NCBI GenBank assembly: GCA_030429785.1
Contig: JAUIEQ010000038.1
Coordinates: 1 to 7,650 of the forward strand
Origin: a bacterium
GTDB taxonomy: Bacteria; Patescibacteriota; Patescibacteriia; S139-126; S139-133
Length of the DNA: 7,650 nucleotides
Direction of reading: 5' to 3'
How positions within the stretch are numbered: position 1 is the stretch's first letter; each line of letters starts with the position of its first letter. The position numbers and the translations under genes were made by a program. This document shows positions 6,176 through 7,650 of this stretch, in pieces. The notes under the pieces are model-generated. The model was given only the letters and a program-made list of their open reading frames with translations, was not told the DNA's origin and made no database searches.

Positions 6176-6223
6176 AAGAGATCTTTTCGCTTAACCACTA
6201 TCGTGGCCTTGGTCGAGATGACA
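6176..6223 (+). repeat. Dispersed repeat copy, 3' part
   Basis: This stretch begins with an AGAGATC segment also found in the copy at 6260-6328, contains a small hairpin (CCAC with GTGG around TATC, 6195-6206), and ends in TGGTCGAGATGACA (6210-6223), which is identical to 7494-7507. The 5' half of the full element is missing. It lies 38 bases upstream of the DUF456 start and may be part of its leader. Confidence 0.6.
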
Positions 6224-6259
6224 GAAGTGTTGAATGGAGCTGTTTATACCCGATGCCAG

Positions 6260-6328
6260 CTCGAGTGAATGAGCTCAAGCGAATGAATCGAGAGATCCCT
6301 TCCCGATTGTATCGGGACTCGAGATGAT
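6260..6328 (+). repeat. Dispersed palindromic repeat copy
   Basis: The first 31 bases match the copy starting at 7436 at 25 of 31 positions, beginning CTCGAGTGAA and ending AATCG in both. The copy ends with TCGAGATGAT (6319-6328). Inside is a perfect hairpin TCCCGAT-TGT-ATCGGGA (6301-6317) and an outer pairing of TCGAG (6288-6292) with CTCGA (6318-6322). A second hairpin, AGCTC with GAGCT (6258-6262 with 6271-6275), lies at the front. It resembles the widespread REP-like repeats with a TCATCTCGA-type terminus seen in many bacterial genomes. It ends 12 bases beyond the stop of the alkyltransferase-like gene. Confidence 0.7.
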
Positions 6329-6340
6329 AAGCGGCGAAAG

Positions 6341-6661
6341 CTACATCGCAATATTTTTGAAATTCACAATTCGGTCCTTGTCATCAAGTTCAATACCTTC
6401 TTGTTCGTATAGTTTCAGACGATGTGCGCGACATTTGCCATCCATCCACACTCTCCCATCTGCGTATACAATGCGGTGATACGGAATGTTTTTGACACCG
6501 TTTCTTGATGCTTTGCTCAAAATTCCACTAATGCTTTGTGCAGACATAGGACCGCTGCCATCAGCTAGCTGCGCAATACCACCGTATGTCATCACTCGAC
6601 CTTTGGGGATGGCTAATGCTATTTGTACAACTCGTTCGCTAAACGTAGTATTCTTCATCAT
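6341..6661 (-). CDS. Alkyltransferase-like protein (ATL) with Tyr in place of the catalytic Cys
   Basis: This 106-residue protein is the DNA-binding domain of the O6-methylguanine-DNA methyltransferase family alone. The recognition-helix region G-R-V-M-T-Y-G-G-I-A (21-30) is well kept. The active-site motif P-C-H-R of true methyltransferases reads P60-Y61-H62-R63, so it cannot accept an alkyl group. In ATL proteins such as E. coli YbaZ and S. pombe Atl1 the cysteine is Trp; those proteins bind O6-alkylguanine and flag it for nucleotide excision repair. The residue aligned with the base-flipping arginine finger seems to be Gln42 (A-Q-S-I-S where Atl1 has A-R-Q-V-G), by eye. The start overlaps the previous gene's stop in an ATGA, so translation is coupled; a second ATG follows directly. 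It is the last gene of a three-gene operon. Confidence 0.87.
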   Translation of the reverse strand: MMKNTTFSERVVQIALAIPKGRVMTYGGIAQLADGSGPMSAQSISGILSKASRNGVKNIPYHRIVYADGRVWMDGKCRAHRLKLYEQEGIELDDKDRIVNFKNIAM

Positions 6662-6927
6662 GCAATCTTATGAGTTTTCTTCCGATGCGGGCAGCCTGGC
6701 CAGCAACACGGTCTACGTTTGCCGTCAGCAAGTTCAGCTACAGCGCGTTGTACATGGTTATCTCTTGTTGCTTGTTTTTTGACCGAAGTAGTCCAACAAA
6801 TCCATTCATTACGAGCCAGTGGCGTAATGTCTTCCCATGCGACAACTGCTGCTGGGTTTGCTGCCAACGCGTTTCGTAAATCTTGTGGGAGTTTGTGCAC
6901 TACTCCTGCTGAGAGCTTCTTTGTCAT
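6658..6927 (-). CDS. YdeI/OmpD-associated (OmdA-like) family protein
   Basis: The protein has 89 residues and matches the small OmdA-like domain seen at the end of YdeI-type proteins. It shows L-P-Q-D-L-R-N-A-L-A-A-N-P-A-A (13-27), then W31-E-D-I-T-P-L-A-R-N-E-W-I-C-W (31-45), a basic helix, and the ending R-R-P-C-C-W-P-G-C-P-H-R (71-82) with clustered cysteines and a histidine. The biochemical function is not known; members are linked to stress and cell-envelope effects in some bacteria. It starts four bases after the VOC gene stop and its own TGA overlaps the start of the alkyltransferase-like gene, so it is the middle gene of an operon. No Shine-Dalgarno site is visible. Confidence 0.85.
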   Translation of the reverse strand: MTKKLSAGVVHKLPQDLRNALAANPAAVVAWEDITPLARNEWICWTTSVKKQATRDNHVQRAVAELADGKRRPCCWPGCPHRKKTHKIA

Positions 6928-6931
6928 AGGT

Positions 6932-7276
6932 TTATTTGTCTGACCACACAGCTAACTCATTTCCATCTGGGTCCTCAAAATGAAATCGTCGTCCACCTGG
7001 GAAGCTAAAAATATCTTTGCTGATCGTACCGCCGGCTGCGGTGATTTTTGCTAATGTTGATTCAAGATCTTGGGAGTACAAAATAACCAGTACACTTCCC
7101 TTCACTGGCTGACCAGCTGCAAACCCACCATCTACATACGTACCCTCAAAACCAGTGTACTCAGGTCCATAGTCGGTAAACTTCCAGTCAAAAGCTGTAG
7201 TATAGAATTGTTTGATTTGCTCAAAGTTTGGTGAGACAAACTCAATATATTGAATTTGTTCATGCTGAAGTTTCAT
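6932..7276 (-). CDS. VOC (glyoxalase/bleomycin-resistance) superfamily protein
   Basis: This 114-residue protein has one complete VOC unit of two beta-alpha-beta-beta-beta modules. The first carries Q-Y-I-E-F (9-13) and F-Y-T-T-A-F-D-W (24-31), the usual helix with an aromatic pair. The second has L-A-K-I-T-A-A-G-G (75-83) and ends P-G-G-R-R-F-H-F-E-D-P-D-G-N-E-L-A-V-W (93-111), the strongest family signature. Members bind metals or small ligands and act as glyoxalases, dioxygenases or resistance proteins; the substrate cannot be told from sequence. It is the first gene of the minus-strand operon with the OmdA-like and ATL genes, and is divergent from the MerR-family gene. I found no convincing promoter just upstream. 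Confidence 0.9.
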   Translation of the reverse strand: MKLQHEQIQYIEFVSPNFEQIKQFYTTAFDWKFTDYGPEYTGFEGTYVDGGFAAGQPVKGSVLVILYSQDLESTLAKITAAGGTISKDIFSFPGGRRFHFEDPDGNELAVWSDK

Positions 7277-7346
7277 GGGATTTTTGTTAGTTTTTATATG
7301 GTAATATTTTCATACTTTTGGCTAAAAATCAATCAGTAAACATCTC

Positions 7347-7377
7347 TTGACCCTAACGTTGCGTTATGGTTTAGAAT
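7347..7377 (+). promoter_or_regulatory. MerR-type promoter and operator
   Basis: TTGACC (7347-7352) and TAGAAT (7372-7377) are 19 bases apart, too long for normal sigma-70 use but typical of MerR-family promoters, where the regulator twists the DNA to bring the boxes into line. A dyad CCCTAACG-TTG-CGTTATGG (7351-7369, 7 of 8 arm pairs) fills the spacer and touches the -35 box, as at soxS and tipA promoters. The promoter points to the MerR gene at 7521, so autoregulation is likely. The start would be near 7384 with a leader of about 135 bases. Confidence 0.8.
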
Positions 7378-7430
7378 AGTGTACAGTTAAAGGTCGAAAA
7401 TAGTTTATCCACTAATACATCAATTGTATT

Positions 7431-7507
7431 GTTATCTCGAGTGAACAAGTGTAAGCGAGTGAATCGCAATATTTTACTACTTCAATCACGTTCTGGTCGA
7501 GATGACA
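7431..7507 (+). repeat. Dispersed palindromic repeat copy with terminal inverted repeats
   Basis: The ends GTTATCTCGA (7431-7440) and TCGAGATGAC (7497-7506) are inverted repeats matching at 9 of 10 positions. The first 31 bases from 7436 match the copy at 6260 at 25 positions and the last 14 (7494-7507) are identical to 6210-6223. This seems to be the most complete copy in the window. It lies in the leader between the MerR-type promoter and the MerR start codon. Confidence 0.7.
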
Positions 7508-7520
7508 AAGCGAAATAGTT

Positions 7521-7650
7521 ATGCAATACACTATCAAACAATTAGCAGACATGGCCAGTATCAGCGTTCGAACGCTTCATCATTATGATGCAATTGGCCT
7601 ACTCTCACCTGCTCACACCAAGGCAAATGGATATCGGGTGTATGAGCGTG
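7521..7650 (+). CDS. MerR-family transcriptional regulator (N-terminal part, cut by window end)
   Basis: Forty-three codons are visible. They give the start of a MerR DNA-binding domain: M-Q-Y-T-I-K-Q-L-A-D-M-A-S-I-S (1-15), the helix-turn-helix, then V-R-T-L-H-H-Y-D-A-I-G-L-L (16-28) and the wing G-Y-R-V-Y (37-41). The L-H-H-Y-D-x-I-G-L-L form is typical of the TipAL/SkgA branch, whose members often have a C-terminal ligand-binding TipAS domain; that part is outside the window, so the ligand is unknown. The upstream promoter with a 19-base spacer and central dyad fits control by this protein. No Shine-Dalgarno site is visible before the ATG. Divergent to the VOC gene. Confidence 0.9.
   Translation, partial: MQYTIKQLADMASISVRTLHHYDAIGLLSPAHTKANGYRVYER

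Noticed and set aside
6288..6328. Strong hairpin after the alkyltransferase-like gene as its terminator
   Set aside because: No T run follows on either strand, and the hairpin belongs to a repeat also found elsewhere in the window.
7277..7346. Promoter for the VOC operon on the minus strand
   Set aside because: A TATAAA is present at 7298-7293, but no acceptable -35 box is found at the right distance.
6176..7507. Recurring short repeats as a CRISPR array
   Set aside because: Copies are few, diverged, irregularly spaced and palindromic, with genes between them and no cas genes.

Overview
The window looks like a chromosomal segment of a Patescibacteria (Candidate Phyla Radiation) bacterium, probably a Parcubacteria-like lineage. 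The main clue is the tandem surface-domain repeat (core W-Y-x-N-P followed by R-Y-Y-L) at the front of the D,D-carboxypeptidase, which I know from memory as common in that group. Compact spacing, few Shine-Dalgarno sites and mixed GC content also fit. TGA ends several genes here (DUF456 protein, OmdA-like protein), so the lineages that read UGA as glycine are excluded. The taxonomic call is inference.

Layout. Bases 1-63 hold only the tail of something upstream (a seven-T tract at 12-18 could be a cut-off terminator). From 64 a consensus promoter with a CIRCE (HrcA) operator drives the disaggregase gene clpB. Six bases behind clpB, with no terminator between them, lies an AT-rich gene of unknown function (2832-3533). 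A degenerate copy of a dispersed repeat and a two-way terminator (3596-3628) end that transcript and the convergent gene for a secreted S11-family D,D-carboxypeptidase (3641-4855, minus strand).

The middle of the window is the most unusual part. A 772-base unit (4893-5664) is bounded by 25-base direct repeats that match at 24 positions. It contains only a small structured RNA with its own promoter and terminator (plus strand, about 4962-5021) and a convergent AT-rich DUF3800 gene (minus strand, 5022-5651). One repeat copy is the last eight codons of a DUF456 membrane-protein gene (5665-6138). The other copy lies directly upstream of the carboxypeptidase gene and still spells the same C-terminal residues and stop. 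This looks like an insertion at the 3' end of the DUF456 gene that left both neighbours usable.

The right part holds two copies of the dispersed repeat family (6176-6223, 6260-6328), then a tight minus-strand operon running from right to left: VOC-family protein, YdeI/OmdA-like protein, and an alkyltransferase-like protein whose active-site cysteine is replaced by tyrosine. Divergent from it, at the right edge, is a MerR-family regulator cut off by the window end. Its upstream region has a textbook MerR-type promoter with a 19-base spacer carrying a dyad, followed by another repeat copy in the leader.

How the parts work together. The left end is a heat-shock transcription unit (HrcA control inferred from CIRCE). 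The carboxypeptidase and DUF456 protein belong to the cell envelope. The right end looks like a small stress or damage cassette next to an autoregulated MerR gene. The DUF3800-RNA unit is the best candidate for an undescribed system.
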